A stretch of DNA of 64,000 nucleotides. Source: Chamaecyparis obtusa (Eukaryota > Streptophyta > Pinopsida > Cupressales > Cupressaceae). Under the pieces are notes generated by a model. That model searched no databases. It saw only the letters and a program-made list of their open reading frames with translations, and was not told the origin of the DNA. Position numbers and translations under genes: made by a program. This document shows, one piece after another, positions 1-14,100 of this stretch (position 1 is its first letter; every line of letters begins with the position of its first letter). Where the stretch lies: positions 1,212,501-1,276,500 of the forward strand of contig BSBK01005650.1 in assembly GCA_027943335.1 (NCBI GenBank), given 5' to 3'.

Positions 1-995
1 AGGTATCCTTTGCAAGTTACTTAATAAAGTGATAACTTAAATACATTGAGAGTTTAAAATGAATTAATAAGATGTTTGTATTCCTCACCCATGCCTTGAG
101 TGCTAGTACAGGCTAGGATGGTTTGTGAGAAGATATTGACCACTTGTGTGGATTGAATGAGGCATAGTTGGTAGCCTTGTCTGTATGAGAGGTTATTTAT
201 ACCGCATAGAGTCACTAGGGGGTCAGGGTCTAGATAGACTGCCAAGGTAACTCTAGAGTTGACTCATGTGATGACACTTCCCTTTATGCATCTTAGGTTT
301 CCTACATGTGTTGGTTTCCTTTGGTTGAGTATGTATTATCTTTGCAATTGGTGTCGTACCTTTTTGAGATGGTGATATTTCAATATCCCTTGCCTAGGTG
401 TTGTATTTTGTTAGATTTTGGTGTTTGATATCTGAGTGGGGTCTATTTTTATCTCCTTAACATGGTGTAAGTGGACCTTTGGTTCCTTGTGTTCAGGTGG
501 TAGTGATTATTTTACCATTTGATATTTTGATGTCCTTGTACCAATCATGCATGATCCTTATAGCAGTTGCATCTTCTTGTTTATCATTGGATACTTACTC
601 TTATCTTTCATTTAATGTATTGTACTTTGCACTTAAATTATATTTACATACCCTGCGACCTGTGAAATGGATGTGGGTTATCATGTATACCTTATGGTTC
701 AGTTGTATTTGGGTATTCTTTTATGAGATGATGTACCTTAGTTTCATTATGTCAAAGATTTGAATGGTTAGTGTACTCAATAGATTCATTTATATTTACC
801 TAATTCTATGTCAAGGAACCCTTGGGAATTGTAATATGTAAATGAGTTACACTTATGAGTATGTATTGTATTTATTTTATATTACTTCTACTATGTTATT
901 CATTATTATTTGTAAACTCTTAAGAAAATTATCATTTTGTAAATTTAGTAGCATGTTTAGGTTAATTTATCCTAGGTTCCCTAGTGGGACATTAC
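1..995 (+). repeat. 3' part of an LTR (large-LTR family), left edge outside the window
   Basis: The segment ends at 995 with a GGGACATTACA-type LTR terminus. Its reverse complement aligns clearly with the minus-strand LTR that starts at 5115: both share the CACTAGGGAACC/CACCAGGGAACC start, then AACATG..ACTAA.TTT, and the phrase CAAGGGTTCCTTGAC. The stretch at about 55-125 (ATGAATTAATAAG, CCTTGAGTGCTAGTA) matches the reverse of 5940-5990. It therefore belongs to the same LTR subfamily, in the opposite orientation. A PBS after 995 is not convincing (TGGATCCTGA is at best a poor match to TGGTATCAGA), so it could be a 5' LTR, a 3' LTR or a solo LTR. Open frames inside (for example 479-763) have no recognisable product. 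Confidence 0.7.
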
Positions 996-1450
996 ACTTG
1001 GATCCTGAAACATCCACCCCCTCCTCCTCCATAGGCTCACCCCTCATGTGGCCTCCACACCAATATCATCTCCATCCACTCCATGGTCTCCTACATCATC
1101 CTATCTACCCTCATCTCCTCCTACTAGGGAAACTACTAGAGCACCAACTGCAATTGCTCCTCCTCCTCTATCATCACCCCAATCTCCTCATCTATTTACC
1201 CCTCAACCTCCATATCCATATCATCCTCCTACACCTATTCCACCTCTTCCTACTATGTGTCCTCATCTCCCATGTTTTCTCCATGTTTGTTGGATCCTCC
1301 TCTCCATATCTATCAAGACCGGAATGCCAATATCTATATAAGGCACCATCCAATATTGTTCCCACCATGTATAAAACTCAAGGATAAGGGCATTGATCCC
1401 ACTTTAATTGAAAAATGGTTTGAAACTATGTTGCAATGGTCATAGTGGGG
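996..1450. other. Low-complexity Pro/Ser-coding (reverse: Gly-rich) stretch
   Basis: This C/T-rich stretch of TCCTCCTCC-type motifs reads as Pro/Ser-rich on the plus strand and Gly-rich on the minus strand. It lies just downstream, in the minus-strand sense, of the plant-mobile-domain remnant, so it may be the Gly-rich tail of that decayed ORF. The open plus-strand frames probably reflect composition. No product is assigned. Confidence 0.35.
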
Positions 1451-1814
1451 ATCACTATCCCCCATCCTAAGATGTCTTGGTTGCACCTAGAAAATTGTGT
1501 TGATCCTATAGGAACCCCCTTGTCTCTCACTGAATTGTTGGAGTACCTTGTCTAATAACCATATCTCTATAATCCTCTGACTCTAGGTCATCTTCCAAAT
1601 GAGATAGTGCTCCTGTCTGAAAACTAAGAGGTTGTTTGCCTCCACATCCCATACTACACATCCCATGTGTGGTCTCCATGTGAACTCTCATAATTTATCA
1701 AACTAGTGTCTCTAGTTGTGGGTGTGTCCCACCCATTTCTACTATATTTTCTAATAGTAGTAAACATATGGTTGTTCTACTTGCAATGTATGTCTATCAA
1801 ACATGAGGTAACAT

Positions 1815-2370
1815 ACTAAGATATGCTCCCACACCCATACCCACACATGGATCAATGTCACTCTGCATCATACATATTGTACACCATGGTATGTGATTTC
1901 ATTCATCTAAAATTACAACATAGCCAATACATAAGGACCCCATGCATAAATTGTGCCCTTCATCCACATGCTAGTCACTATATCACCCTACCCTACTAGG
2001 AACCCATGTCATCTCTTATCTCGTACCAACACCCCATCCACTAGTCCACATAGTAATCCAAAGTAATCCTCATACATAGCCACTATGTCTCTCCACTGAA
2101 CTCCATAGTTGTGGATCCCTAGTTCATCCTCCTATAATTCAAATAGGTCACACAATTCCCTCAGTCTTTCTCATGCTGCATACACCACCCTCACCCCTCA
2201 AATAGGTAGTCTAAAGATCATGTAGATGTCCTCTAATGTCACAGTGCACTCTCTAGTTGACAAGTGCAAAGAAGAATTTTTTGAGTGCCACCACTTGTAC
2301 AATGTTTGCACCAACCCTTTGTTTTCCCTAATCTGGTGCATCATAGTAATATGCAAAAATCTCATCATAT
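1815..2370 (-). pseudogene. Plant mobile domain (PMD / MAIN-like) coding remnant
   Basis: Reading the minus strand from about 2345, one frame gives QTLYKWWHSK, then STRECTVTLEDIYMIF and RLPIEG before a stop at 2191. This is the pattern of the plant mobile domain, in which a TVTLEDV..I.GLPI.G block is typical. Further downstream, in another frame, WVWVWEHI appears at about 1820-1848, matching the family's usual LQ.WAWEHI block. Stops and frame changes lie between the two, so the copy is dead. PMD proteins occur in plants both as host genes (MAIN, MAIL1) and inside transposons. Here it sits between two LTR ends that face each other, antisense to the LTR at 1-995, so a transposon-carried copy is more likely than a host gene. 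The N-terminal part upstream of 2370 was not recognised. Confidence 0.6.
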
Positions 2371-3288
2371 CCAACTAGTCTTTCTCCTCATCGGTCGAGT
2401 AATGTATGTATGCCATTATCTCAAGGTGATTCTCCTAAGTAATGAGAATTGAGTCTCTAATCTATAAATACAAGTGAAAAAATTATAAATAAGGCCAAAA
2501 CGCTATTCTAAATGTCCATCAATGTAAATCTAATCAGTCACATTCCTAAATAAATACCCATTCAAACCAAATCACACACTTGCATCATTTCATACCCATG
2601 TATGTAGCTCAATTAACCTATCATTTCCCCTAATTTTGTCAAACACTTGTGGTGTTTCCACTTTGTGCCTACATCATTTCAATCCTACACATGCATTGTG
2701 CAAATATGGCACTTGTGTGGCATGAACTTCAATTTTAACCCAATTAACAAAAATCTATATCTAACACTTGTGTTGCTTCACTAACACTTGCGGTGAACAC
2801 GACCTAGGGTTGTGACATTTCACATAATTTTGACCTAGACCTACTGACACAAAAGCACAAAAATTGAGAAATTAAATGTATGAAATGATGCATATGTACT
2901 GATGATGGGGCCCCTATTGGTCAATAGTAGGTCCTGAATCACTCTTCAATGTGTACCCCATCCTCATAGTCTTTCATCGCTCTCCAAACTCACTCAAAGA
3001 CTACTCCTCCACTAGATCTTCAAAGCTCAAGAGTGCAAATGAACCTACAAATTGACCCCTAGAACCTATTTATACCCCCTTATCCCTCCTTGATGGACTT
3101 GCACCCACCCCATTTGAACTGGTCATGTAGTCTTTTGCCTTCTAGAGCCCATATCTTTTTCTATACGCCTTTGTTTTTTGAACCATCAATTGTGTTGCAA
3201 TCCTAGACACATTGTCAACAAATTGAGCTCTCCATCATTTTTTTGCTCAATTTATTAAGGAGGCGCCATAATACCTATTCACTGTCGT
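2371..3288. other. Non-coding stretch, no gene seen
   Basis: No ORF with a recognisable product. Imperfect ACTTGTG(G/T) motifs recur between about 2640 and 2800. It may be the upstream part of the element that carries the plant-mobile-domain remnant. Confidence 0.4.
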
Positions 3289-4900
3289 GATCACACCAAG
3301 GCATAATTTTACTGAATATTCTTTGAAACAACACTTGAAAATGCATTGTCTCAAAGAGGGGCAACATTTACACACCTAAAATTATCTCATCCCATGTACA
3401 CAATGAAAACATTAATTTTCATATTAATTGATTAAATAATCTTTATTATCTAATTAATTACTGTCATTCTTCCAATTGGATGTCAAAATTATCAATTTCC
3501 TTCAAAATAACTAATTACATTATTTTAATTATTTAATTAATTTTTTAGTGTCCAAATCATTAAGTTGTCAATTCTTGTCTAATTTCATCTAATTATTCTT
3601 CTATTATTAATTAACTAATTTATTATTTAATTAATGTCTTTTCATTAATTGTTAACAAAATAATTTTTAATTATTTAATTAAACTAATTTTCCTTATTCT
3701 TTTCATCATAATTAAATAATTCAATTAGTTATTTTATTAACTAACTCTTCTAAAATTGAATAAAATAATTTTATTTTATTTTTCCATTTCCACAAAGTCA
3801 ATTGAAGTCTTCTAAATAAATAAATAAATATATTCTCAATTATGCACATTTAAATAATTATTTAATTATTTAAATGATAATTATTATTCAGTTCAACTAT
3901 CTAATCTAATCAGTCACGTGTCTTCTATTTTTATCAACTTTGTCATCCAATGGTTAACTGTCAATTAGTTTGAGTGATCAATTCAATCAAGTCAAGTCTA
4001 AAATTATAAAAGAGAAACCAATCAAAATTGTCTGTCGAAATCCCATAAATCTATATAATGAAGGGTGATTCCTAATTACTCACAACCACGATTTTGATAA
4101 TAACATTTTTTGAATTCTTGTATTATCATAAATGGAGCAAATCTGAGAGCTCACAATTGCAAAGAGAAGTAGAAAAGACAAGGAAGGTTTATTGATTTGA
4201 GGCTTGTTTTTTCATTGATTTATTTATTGTGTGCATTGAATTAGATCAATCTTTCTTGAATATCAGTATGTTTATGTAGCAATTTAGGTATTTTGGTTGG
4301 ATATAACATTGGTTGTTGCTAGTATACAACTTACTCGATATTTTACTCCTATTATAGTAATTTGTAGATCTAAGAATTTGTCAATGCATCCATGATCCTC
4401 CTATCTTAAATTCAACTAAAACCAACATTAAGCATCTTCATGAGCATTTGCTACATCAAGAAGGTTTATGAAGGTATAAGCACTCCATTTTTTTAGATCT
4501 AGCCTATGTTATACTTCAGCACACTCTCAATTATATTTTAATTTATTTTCAATTCGTGGTTGATTCCTAAAGTGTGATTAGACTTAGGAAAACCCTTTTC
4601 TACACATTATTTCCCTCATTTTATATGTGTAGGTGTAGGTGGTGGACATGCAAAAAGAGAAAATCATATTAGGAGGAGATTATAATCAACAATTTGTTGC
4701 AATGGAAATTATCAAGAGTGAGCAGAGTAAGTCACCCCAATCCAATGAGTGGGTTGAAGAAGTTTCCCTATTCTCCCTACTTCAACTTGAAATTCAAACT
4801 ACATGTCACTTAGAGTCTTCTTTGGTGGATCTTTTCCCAAAATTGGTTTGCCAATTCCTAGTTACCTCGTACATGTAAAAAATCACCTTTTCACCCTCTT
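3289..4900 (+). repeat. LTR-like sequence, right end not defined
   Basis: TGTCGTGATCACACC at 3289 looks like a Ty3/gypsy-type LTR start. It is followed by a very AT-rich stretch (about 3410-3900) and a TATA-like TCTATATAATG at about 4051. The segment at about 4565-4645 (GACTTAGG.AAACCC, later TGTAGGTG) resembles a region of the solo LTR at 34656-36151 (ACTAAGGCAAACCC, then CATAGGTGCAGGTG), suggesting related LTRs. I could not find a matching target duplication, so the right border is a guess. The 79-codon frame at 4639-4878 has no recognisable product. Confidence 0.4.
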
Positions 4901-6878
4901 TAGTCGTAGATATTAAATTTTTGAATCACAATTACATAGTCATAGTCCCAAAAAAGAAAAGGACCACTAAATCATCTTAGTTCTTGAGCCATCTTGAGCC
5001 TAGTGGATCATCTTCCTTCTAATGTAATTTGGGATTCACATGAGTTGGATTCCTTATTCGCATGCATGAACTTGTGGATATTACTTCACTTTAAATCAAA
5101 TACATGTAAGTTGCAATGCCCCACCAGGGAACCCAAGAGATATTAACCTAAAACATGTTACTAAGTTTGCAAAATAATTTTTTTTCATAAATGTTTACAA
5201 ACAATGGTGAATTAACAAGCGGAAGTAAAACATAAAGTCCATAAGCACACAACATAAACATAATCTTTAGAATAGAATACACATCTCAAGGGTTCCTTGA
5301 CGTAGAAACTACCAAATACAATTACATCCATAAATTTAATATTACATCACAATTACATATGAATGATAAAATACACATAATCATCAACATCCATTGCACA
5401 TGTCGTAGGGTATGTAATTACAATAAAATACTAAATACAAATAGATAAGTACAAGAATAAGAATAAGTCTCCAAGAAGATAGGAGAGGAAGAATCTGCAA
5501 CCAGGATCATCTAGCGTTGAAACAGGGACGTCAAATTCTCAAATGGTAAAATAATCACTACCTCCCAATATCTTGGAAACCTGTGGTTCCACTCCCACTA
5601 TGTTGAGGAAATAACATCAAATCCCACTCGGATAACAATACCAATCAATCAGGTAAACTAAGAAAGGATCCTAGAAGCTCCTATCTCAAGGGTACAACTC
5701 ATAATTCAAAGGTACACATAATAACCTAGAGGTGACCAACACATGTAGGAAACTTAGAATGAAATCAGGAAAGTGTTATCACATATGTCAACACCTTGGA
5801 ATGATCTCACTAGACTCTAAATTCCAAGTGTGATCATATGCGGAACCTAAAATCCTCTCATGAAGACAAGGATAACCGATCATGCCAGACTCATCATCAC
5901 TACTAGATGGGAAAGAATCTTCTCCCACTCCCATCCTTAGCCTATACTAGCACTCAAGGCATGAGTGAGGAACCATTGTCTTATTAATTCATTTTAACCT
6001 CATTTAGTTTCATATTATCACTTGATTAAGTAACCTACTAAGGATACCCAAGTAGCCACTTCTATGCTTCGGTGCCTCCAGAGTAATCCACTTCCCCTTT
6101 AACACCTAGATAACCTACCCTAGGTTTATAATCTCAAACCATGACTCAAACTCCACATAGTCTCATATTTTCCAAAATTGATTCCAAAGAAGTATCAAGA
6201 ACACACAATGCAAATTCCCTCATAAAATTCACTCCATAAGGTTGGGTCATGTCTTGATCAATTACCATTCAAGTATGCAAAGCAAATAAAGAAAAAATAA
6301 TAATTTCTAATCTAGCCTTTGGTAGCAATCCTATTAGGCTAACGTATTGTTTCCCCTCTAATCTCAAACATAGAAGGCAAAGAAATAGACAAACAATAGA
6401 ATTTAATACAATAAAACTAATTTGTAAAATTCCATCATGAAATTAATTTACTTAATAATTACTGATAGACTATAATTACATTTAATCAATTAAATTCTAA
6501 CCCTAACGAATCAATTTATTATGCTAACAAAATAAATTGAGTTTAGGAATTAAAATTACTAACACATTATAATTTTATAGTCTAAAACAGAAATCAATTA
6601 AATTACCCAATGCTAACCAAATACATCTTCAAAATAACATGCCATAAAAAGGCTTACAAAATAAATTACATAAATAAATAGCCTAATTGAATTAAATAAT
6701 AACCGAAAGAAAGACTATGCCTAATCGCCTTATGCATATATATGAAATGAGTAAATATAAAATCACTATTTAATAACATTCTTTAGTTCATATTTACTTT
6801 ATCATTTTATATATATTTAAATAATATGCTAATTTAATATGTTACTATTTTAATATTTATCATTTTATTTTATTTATC

Positions 6879-6981
<103 letters not shown>

Positions 6982-7361
6982 ACCCCTTAATATTTATATT
7001 TCAAATAATTTAGATATATATATTTAAAAAAATAACAAACTATCCACGGTTGTCGACACGACAACCAAAGACTGTCGTGCGGCAGTCCCAAGGATTGTCG
7101 ATGGAAGCCTTTGGGCTATCCCAGGCAGCTCTTAGAGTTGTCGTATCGACATGGAGGGGGTAAGTTGGGGTGGCCCTCGCCTCTTCTCCCCAATAGAATT
7201 AAAAAAAATAGATATTTTATTTTTCTAATATTTTTTTAAAACAGGGCCAGTAAATTAATGTACCTGAAAATAGAGAGTTGTACCTTTGTATATATATAGT
7301 GTATATATACAAATATATGATATATATTCATGTGTACATTTCATTTCTTTCAATTTCTCTT

Positions 7362-7363
<2 letters not shown>

Positions 7364-7402
<39 letters not shown>
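7364..7402. repeat. (TG)n microsatellite
   Basis: An alternating TG run of about 38 bp inside the minus-strand LTR. The open frame across it (Cys/Val repeats) is an artefact. Confidence 0.95.
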
Positions 7403-7403
<1 letters not shown>

Positions 7404-7672
7404 CTTCTGATACCGAGGTTAAATTTTGAACAAATAAGAAACAGGTATATACATATATATATTTTTAAACACATGAATTGAAAACCTCATATACTCAAAT
7501 TAATCTGGGTATTTTCTAAATTTGTTTTTTAAGATTTTAATTGAACTTTCTTTCAAACTCTATGCCAGATATGAATTTTCCTACAAGATTATCTGTTACA
7601 AAATTGAACCTAGGGTTTCCAGGTAAGTTTTCTTTCACAAATGAATTCAAAATCAATATTCTAAATCTCTTA

Positions 7673-7918
7673 GGGCCCGTTTGTTTTCTGGAAGATGGCA
7701 GGAATTGGAAGATGATAATTAGGTTTTGACCATTCTCCACTGTTTGGAATGCTTATTTCAAAATCGGGTTATACCATCAAAACTTGAATATACCACCAAA
7801 ATGGGCATAAATGAGCATATCCATCTTCCCACCAAAGAGGTGGAATTCGAAATTAAAACCTGGTTTTGAGATAATTAGGTTTTGACTCAAATTCCAATTC
7901 CGGCAAACAAACGGGCCC
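7673..7918. mobile_element. Tourist-like (PIF/Harbinger) MITE, complete
   Basis: A 246-bp segment begins GGGCCCGTTTGTTTTCTGGAA and ends with the near-perfect inverse (its right end read in reverse is GGGCCCGTTTGTTTGCCGGAA). It is flanked on both sides by TTA (7670-7672 and 7919-7921), the 3-bp target duplication typical of PIF/Harbinger elements. There is no coding capacity; the two overlapping open frames across it are structural by-products of the inverted repeat. A longer element with similar termini lies in the eL42 intron at 54775. Confidence 0.85.
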
Positions 7919-10211
7919 TTACAATTCATGAATTTGAAACCCTACTGAATTCAAATAAAAATTAAAACAAGAATTGCATGCACACACGCACCCATTTTCT
8001 ACAATCATTTTTCTAGAATTCATACATGGAAGAGAATCATAACTATCTAAATTACTCTGATATGACAAGCGTGCTAGAATACACTAATTCTAGAATTATA
8101 GAAAATATAATCGCAAGGTTTTCTAAACCTTGCCTCAAACACCAAATAGATAAATTTGACGATGACTAGAAATGAAGACAATCCAAGCTCTCAGAAATTT
8201 CCTCCAAATTGAATCCTTCACCTAAAAATTCTCCAAACCTATGTGTTGAGAATAATGGTCAAACTTTTACAATATAAGAAATTGAATTCCACATGTAAAG
8301 TTTGGACCTCAACTCCACTCACAGCCTTGTTTCCATCAATTCCTTAATTCCTCCAATTATAGTTCTGAACTCAAGTCTATTTTTCTAATTTGTTCATGTT
8401 AATCCACTTAACTCAAAATTAACTAATTTTTTATTTAATTTATTTAAATTTGATTGTGCAACTTAATGCATTTGAATCAAATTAAATAATAACATTTAGT
8501 CTAATATTATTTTTCACATGTAATTTAATCTTTCAATTAATAAATACCTTTTATTTAAAAAGTTAAATTTATAAATAATTAAATCTAACGTGAATGTATT
8601 TAATTAATTTTCATTAATTAAATACATTTATTTCCACAATAAGTCTTTTAATTAAATCATTAAATTTAGTAAATGTATTTAATTAATAGAAATTAATTAA
8701 ATACTCCCACATTTAAATAGCTTAAAAAATAGCAAGATCTAATTTATTTAAATTGTACAATTAATCTAAATAAATTATCTAATTGTAGCAATCATATCAA
8801 TCAACTAGAAATCAACTGAACTTAAAGAACCATAACCATGCTCAAGGAAGGGACTAAAAACTCACGTCACCTGAACAAGTTTGGGAAGGGTAAAAATATC
8901 ATAATCTTGTCCACTATTTTAGGACAATAGGATGGTTTAGGTTGGTATTTGAATTTGAATATTATCTCCCCTCTTTTCCCATTGAAACTTGCGATAGGGC
9001 ACACTCATCCTGACAATTCAGGGAAGTCGATGCCCGATACCTACAAACCTGCATAAAAGACCAACATGTACATATATATATAACAAGCAATGGTGTGGAT
9101 CAAGACATCATGTGGATCCCACAAACAAGTAACTACAACTTCATCCCTCAACCATATCAGACATGTCAAATAGGAAAGTAAAAGCATACATGATAACCAT
9201 ACACATGCAAGTATGGGGTAAGTATAACCATAATCATAAGTATCATTTAAAATATGTAAATCATCATCATTAAAATAACTAACATCATCTAACTGCATAA
9301 ATATAAAATCCATAATTATTCAATTATCAAAAATCATCATGTAGTGTCATACATCCAAAACCACACAATAATTGAAATATCAACGCACACATAAAAGTGG
9401 CCTAAAAGAGCTTGGCAATATAGAACTGAAAAACAAACTATGGGTGGGCACTACATAAATCATCTTTCACATTCAAATATTAAATCACTTCAACAATATT
9501 AAAATATCATTAACATATACATTAAAATGACATTTCACAATTGAATGACTATGCATAAACTATCATTACAAATCTTACACAAATATGCATGGGGTGATAG
9601 AATATTACAAAAATGGTAACTAGAGGTGTAAACACAATTAATTATGGAGAATCATCTAAATGAGGAATGATAACTAGGGCTTAGTAACATAAATGGCTAG
9701 TGTACTATCTTTGGAACCATCATTAAATATATGGGCATGCTCATAACTACGGATCCAAATGGACTCAATGTCCTATACCAATAGTCACTAAAAAGTCATG
9801 TGTCAAGTGTACCTACTCATGCATATGTATAAATAGTTGAAGTAACTCGATTTATTAGACAAAATTTTTGACATTGTATACATTTTCATATATTCAAATG
9901 ATATAATATCATCTCTTTCACATTTAATCATCAATTTTAAAGTATAATAATATCAATTTCATTTGATTATTTATATTAAATAATGACATTATTATTATTT
10001 CACTGAAACAACGAGTGTATAATTATTCCCCAAAAAGGGTCATCGCTATATCATCATCACTATCATAATAATCTACAAAAACTAACATATATCTTTAGTT
10101 GCATTTACTAGCATGTAATACCATGAAACACAACTTTGTATCATTTAATAATTAATTATAGTCATATTACATTTCCATATTCATATTTATATTTCATATC
10201 ACAACAATATT

Positions 10212-11132
10212 CTATCTCAACATATTCTGGAGTCTATTACTCTCCAATCCAAACTAGGATCATGGGTTCAGAAGATAGAGTATGAATCAACACCTTTTGC
10301 CTGTTTTCATTGCAAGAAAATAGGTCGTTAGGCAAAGCAATTTCCAAAACTAATACCTCAACCCAAAAAATTGAAAAAGGTGTGGGTTAGAAAGGCAAGA
10401 ACTTGAGTGAACTCTAATGGGATAAGTGATAATGGGAAGCAAGAAGGAAAGATGGAGGGGAAGGGAACTTCTGGTGAAGGTAGTGACACATCCCCCTCAG
10501 AAACAGTGCAGAAATTGGGGGGCAGCACATAAATAGTGAATGAATCTCTGCCCAAAAGAACTGATGATTCTCTTGTGGAAGAAATACAAAGTAGGCCTTT
10601 GGGAGCTATGGAGGGTAAAGAGGATTTTGATGTGTATTTGATCGAAAGAGAAATGTCGAGTTGTAATGGTTTAACCTTATCTATACAAAATAAGGAAATA
10701 TGGCAGGATGCCCAAAACTGTCTGATTTTGGGGTATTCGGAGGATCTGTCCTAGAAAACTAGTGCTACACCTATAGGATCGGATATGCAGTCACCCATTT
10801 TATCCAAGTCTGCAAAGTGGGGAGATGAGGTGAATATTGATATTGCTTTATTGGGGTTTGAAGATCTGTCTGAAGATGGATGGTCAAAAGTGGAGAACAA
10901 AAAGACAATTAAAAATATTTAAAAAAATAAAGAAAGTGTGCAGAAGATTACGAAGAATGCTTCTTCGATTCTTAGAAGCACGAGAAGTAATAAAAATGGA
11001 TATGTGGGAGTTACTCATGTATCCCCATGAAGTCCCTCAAACCAGAAAAGGAGAGCTCTTGAGACTAGTAGGAGCATCGCGAATGGCAATCAAAAAACCA
11101 TCCTAGAGTCTGGTCCTTTCCATAAACAATGA
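10212..11132 (+). pseudogene. LINE ORF1 C-terminal part (RNA-binding, zinc knuckle)
   Basis: The frame holding GSWVQKIEYES (from 10257) leads into PFACFHCKKIGR at about 10296-10330, then a stop where a residue is expected, then AKQFPK. This is the CCHC zinc-knuckle region of plant LINE ORF1 proteins; the final Cys now reads as Phe. The frame then runs through a hydrophilic linker to a TGA at 11130-11132. Stops inside include those at about 10331 and 10752. The N-terminal gag-like domain is missing through 5' truncation. The protein would bind LINE RNA. The stop overlaps the ORF2 start codon by four bases (ATGA). Confidence 0.75.
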
Positions 11133-14100
11133 AGATTATTTCTTGGAATGTACAAGGATTAAATAATCCTCATAAGTAAGACATGGTTAAAAACATGATT
11201 AGAGATAACAAACCAGATATTGTTTTACTTCAGGAGACTAAGATGTCTAAGGATAAAGTTGAGAAACTTCAATTTTTAGCAATGGCATGTCCCTTGGTGG
11301 TGATGCAAATGGGGCTTCAAGAGGTATTGTGACAAGTTGGAACTATAATTTTATTAAAGGGGAGATGATATCTCAAGGAAATAATGTGGCTAATATCAGA
11401 TTTTGGCACATTAAGGATGGCACTTCTTGGGTGTTGACTAATATCTATGCACCTAATACTAGATGGGGGAGGAAATCTTTTTGGAGGGACGTTTCTAGAA
11501 ATAGGAATGACTTTGTTGATGAAGGATGGATTATTATGGGGGACTTCAACACTCCTTTAAAGGAGAGTGAGAAATTTGGTGGAAGTCAACCCAATCTGGA
11601 CAGCAGAACAGATCTTATGGACTTTATTGATGGCCAAGCTTTACATGACATTGATTTGCAGGGGATCAACTATACATGGACTAACAAAAGGTCATGAAAT
11701 GAGATAATTCAGGTCAGACTTGATAGGGCGCTTGCAAGGAGCAAGTGGTTTAATAGTTATTCTTGCACCTTATCATCTTATAGTAGAGCTAGTTCTGATC
11801 ATTACCCGATTACCATCATAGCTGAGCCTAATGGGCTGAAAAGGAACTTTCCTTTTTGTTTTGAGAAAATGTGGACGATTCATCCTAATATGGAAAAAAT
11901 CATTGAGGAGTGGTGGATTATTAGGATTGAAGGAACGATTATGTTCAAAATTGCTAAGAAACTAAAAAATGTGAAGGAAAATTTTAAAAAATAGGACAAA
12001 GAGACTTTTGGAAATATCTTTACCAACAAAAGGAAAATTACAGAGGAGATGAAGGAGATTCAGGATAGTATTCAGAAAGATGGGTATTACTTTTTCACTA
12101 AAGACAAGGAAGATACTAAACTTGTTGAATACCATGATATTATCTCAAAAGAAGAATGCTTCTGGAGACAAAGGTCTAGAAAAATATTTTTAAAGGAAGG
12201 GGACATAAATTCAAAATATTTTTTCATGACCACGGTAAAACATAGAATGGGAAACAAAATCTCTAGACTTAAGATTAATGGCAATATTAGTGAAAAAGAG
12301 GATGATTTCAGGGGAGAAGCAAATTATTTTTTTGCGGAGCTATTAAAGAAAGTTGATAATCTGGATGAGGAATGCCAAAAGGAGCTGTTGGAGGGTATCC
12401 CATGCATGTTGAACAATGACCACAATAGATCTATCACAGCCATCCCTTCTAAGGAAGAGATTCATAAGGTTGTTTTCTCCTTTGAAGGAGACAAAGCCCC
12501 GGGCCCAAATGGATACCCTATGTTTTTCTTTCAAAAGTATTGGAGGATTGTGAAAGATGATGTTATGAATGTAGTGAAAGAGTTTTTTGGTTCAAGAAGG
12601 ATTCTTAAGGAACTTAATGGTACCTTTATAGCTTTGATTCCAAAGAAAGTGGGGGCTAATAGTATGGACCAGTTCAGACCAATAATTTTATGTAACTCGA
12701 TGTACAAGATTATCTCTAAAGTCCTTACCTCCATGATTCTTCTTTTTCTTCCTTCCCTGATTTCTGGACAGCATAATGGCTTTGTCCCTGGCAGGTAGAT
12801 TCTGGACTCAATCATTTATGTCCATGAAAATATTCATTCCTTGACTCTATCTAAGAAGGAAGGTTTTTTGCTGAAGTTAGACTTGTCTAAAGCCTATGAC
12901 AGGGTTGATTGGGATTTTTTGAAGGCTACTTTAGAGGCTTTTGGTTTCAAGAAGAGAAGTAGAGATCTTATCCATTGCTTGATTTCCTCTGCAACTTTCT
13001 CAGTGCTCGTGAATGGATCTCCTACTCCCTTCTTCAAGTCCTTGAGAGGTCTTAGACAAGGGGATCCTTTATCTCCAATCTTGTTCATCATTATGGTGGA
13101 GTGTTTGGGTAGATATATTGGCAAGCTAGTTAATAAAGGTGAGTTTAAAGGGCTAAAACCTTCTTCAAAGGATCTGATTTGTTCTCATCAGTAGTTTGTG
13201 GATGACTCCATTATTATGGGAGAAGCATCTATAAAGAATGGAAAAACTATCAAAAAAGCCCTTGATATCTATGCTGCTGTTACTGGTCAGATTATAAATT
13301 GGAATAAGAGCTCTATTTTTTTCATTAATGTTCCTGAAAGAAGACAAGAAAGGATAAAAAAAGTGTTGGGTTGTGAGGTGGATAGTCTCCCAGGATCCTA
13401 CTTAGGTTTACCTTTGTGCCTTGATCCTCCGAACTCTTTTTGGAGAGATATGATTAATAAATTTCATAAGAGATTAGCTGGTTAGAAGGGTGCTCTTCTT
13501 AGCCAGGCTAGTAAGATCTTGGTGCTTAAAGCTACCCTCCAAAGTATTCCTCTCTATGCTTTAAGTATCTTCAAAATCCCCAGGAAGTTTGTTGATAGTA
13601 TAGAGAAAATCCAAAAGAATTTCCTTTGGTTAGGAGTGGAACATAAAAAAATAATGGCTCTCATAGCCTGGGAGAAGGTTTGTAAACCTGTTAGGAAAGG
13701 GAGACTTGGTCTCTATAATATAAGAAGTATGAATGATTTTCTTATGGCCAAACTTCTATGGAGACTGTTTAAGACCTCAAGAGAATGGAGTACCATATGG
13801 CACAACAAATATAACAGGGACAGGAATGATTTAAAAAAAAATTTGAATCATGATATTGTTCAAGGAGGGTCTAGCATTTGGAATAATGCTTTGAGAAGGA
13901 AGGATCTCATCAAGAATGGCACCAAATGAAAGGTAGGAAATGGAAAAACCATAATTTTTGGGGATGATGTTTGGATTCTTGATCACCCTCTCAAGGAAGT
14001 TCCAAATTGGAAAGAAAAGATGATGCATTGCAAACAGATTTTGGGAAATCATGTGGCTGACTATTGGGAGGGGGATAAGTGGACTAATTTGACAAGGGTG

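Noticed and set aside
842..1445. Overlapping plus-strand frames rich in Pro, Ser and Leu, extensin-like at first sight
   Set aside because: The first part is LTR sequence and the rest low-complexity C/T repeats; no signal peptide or regular SPPPP periodicity.
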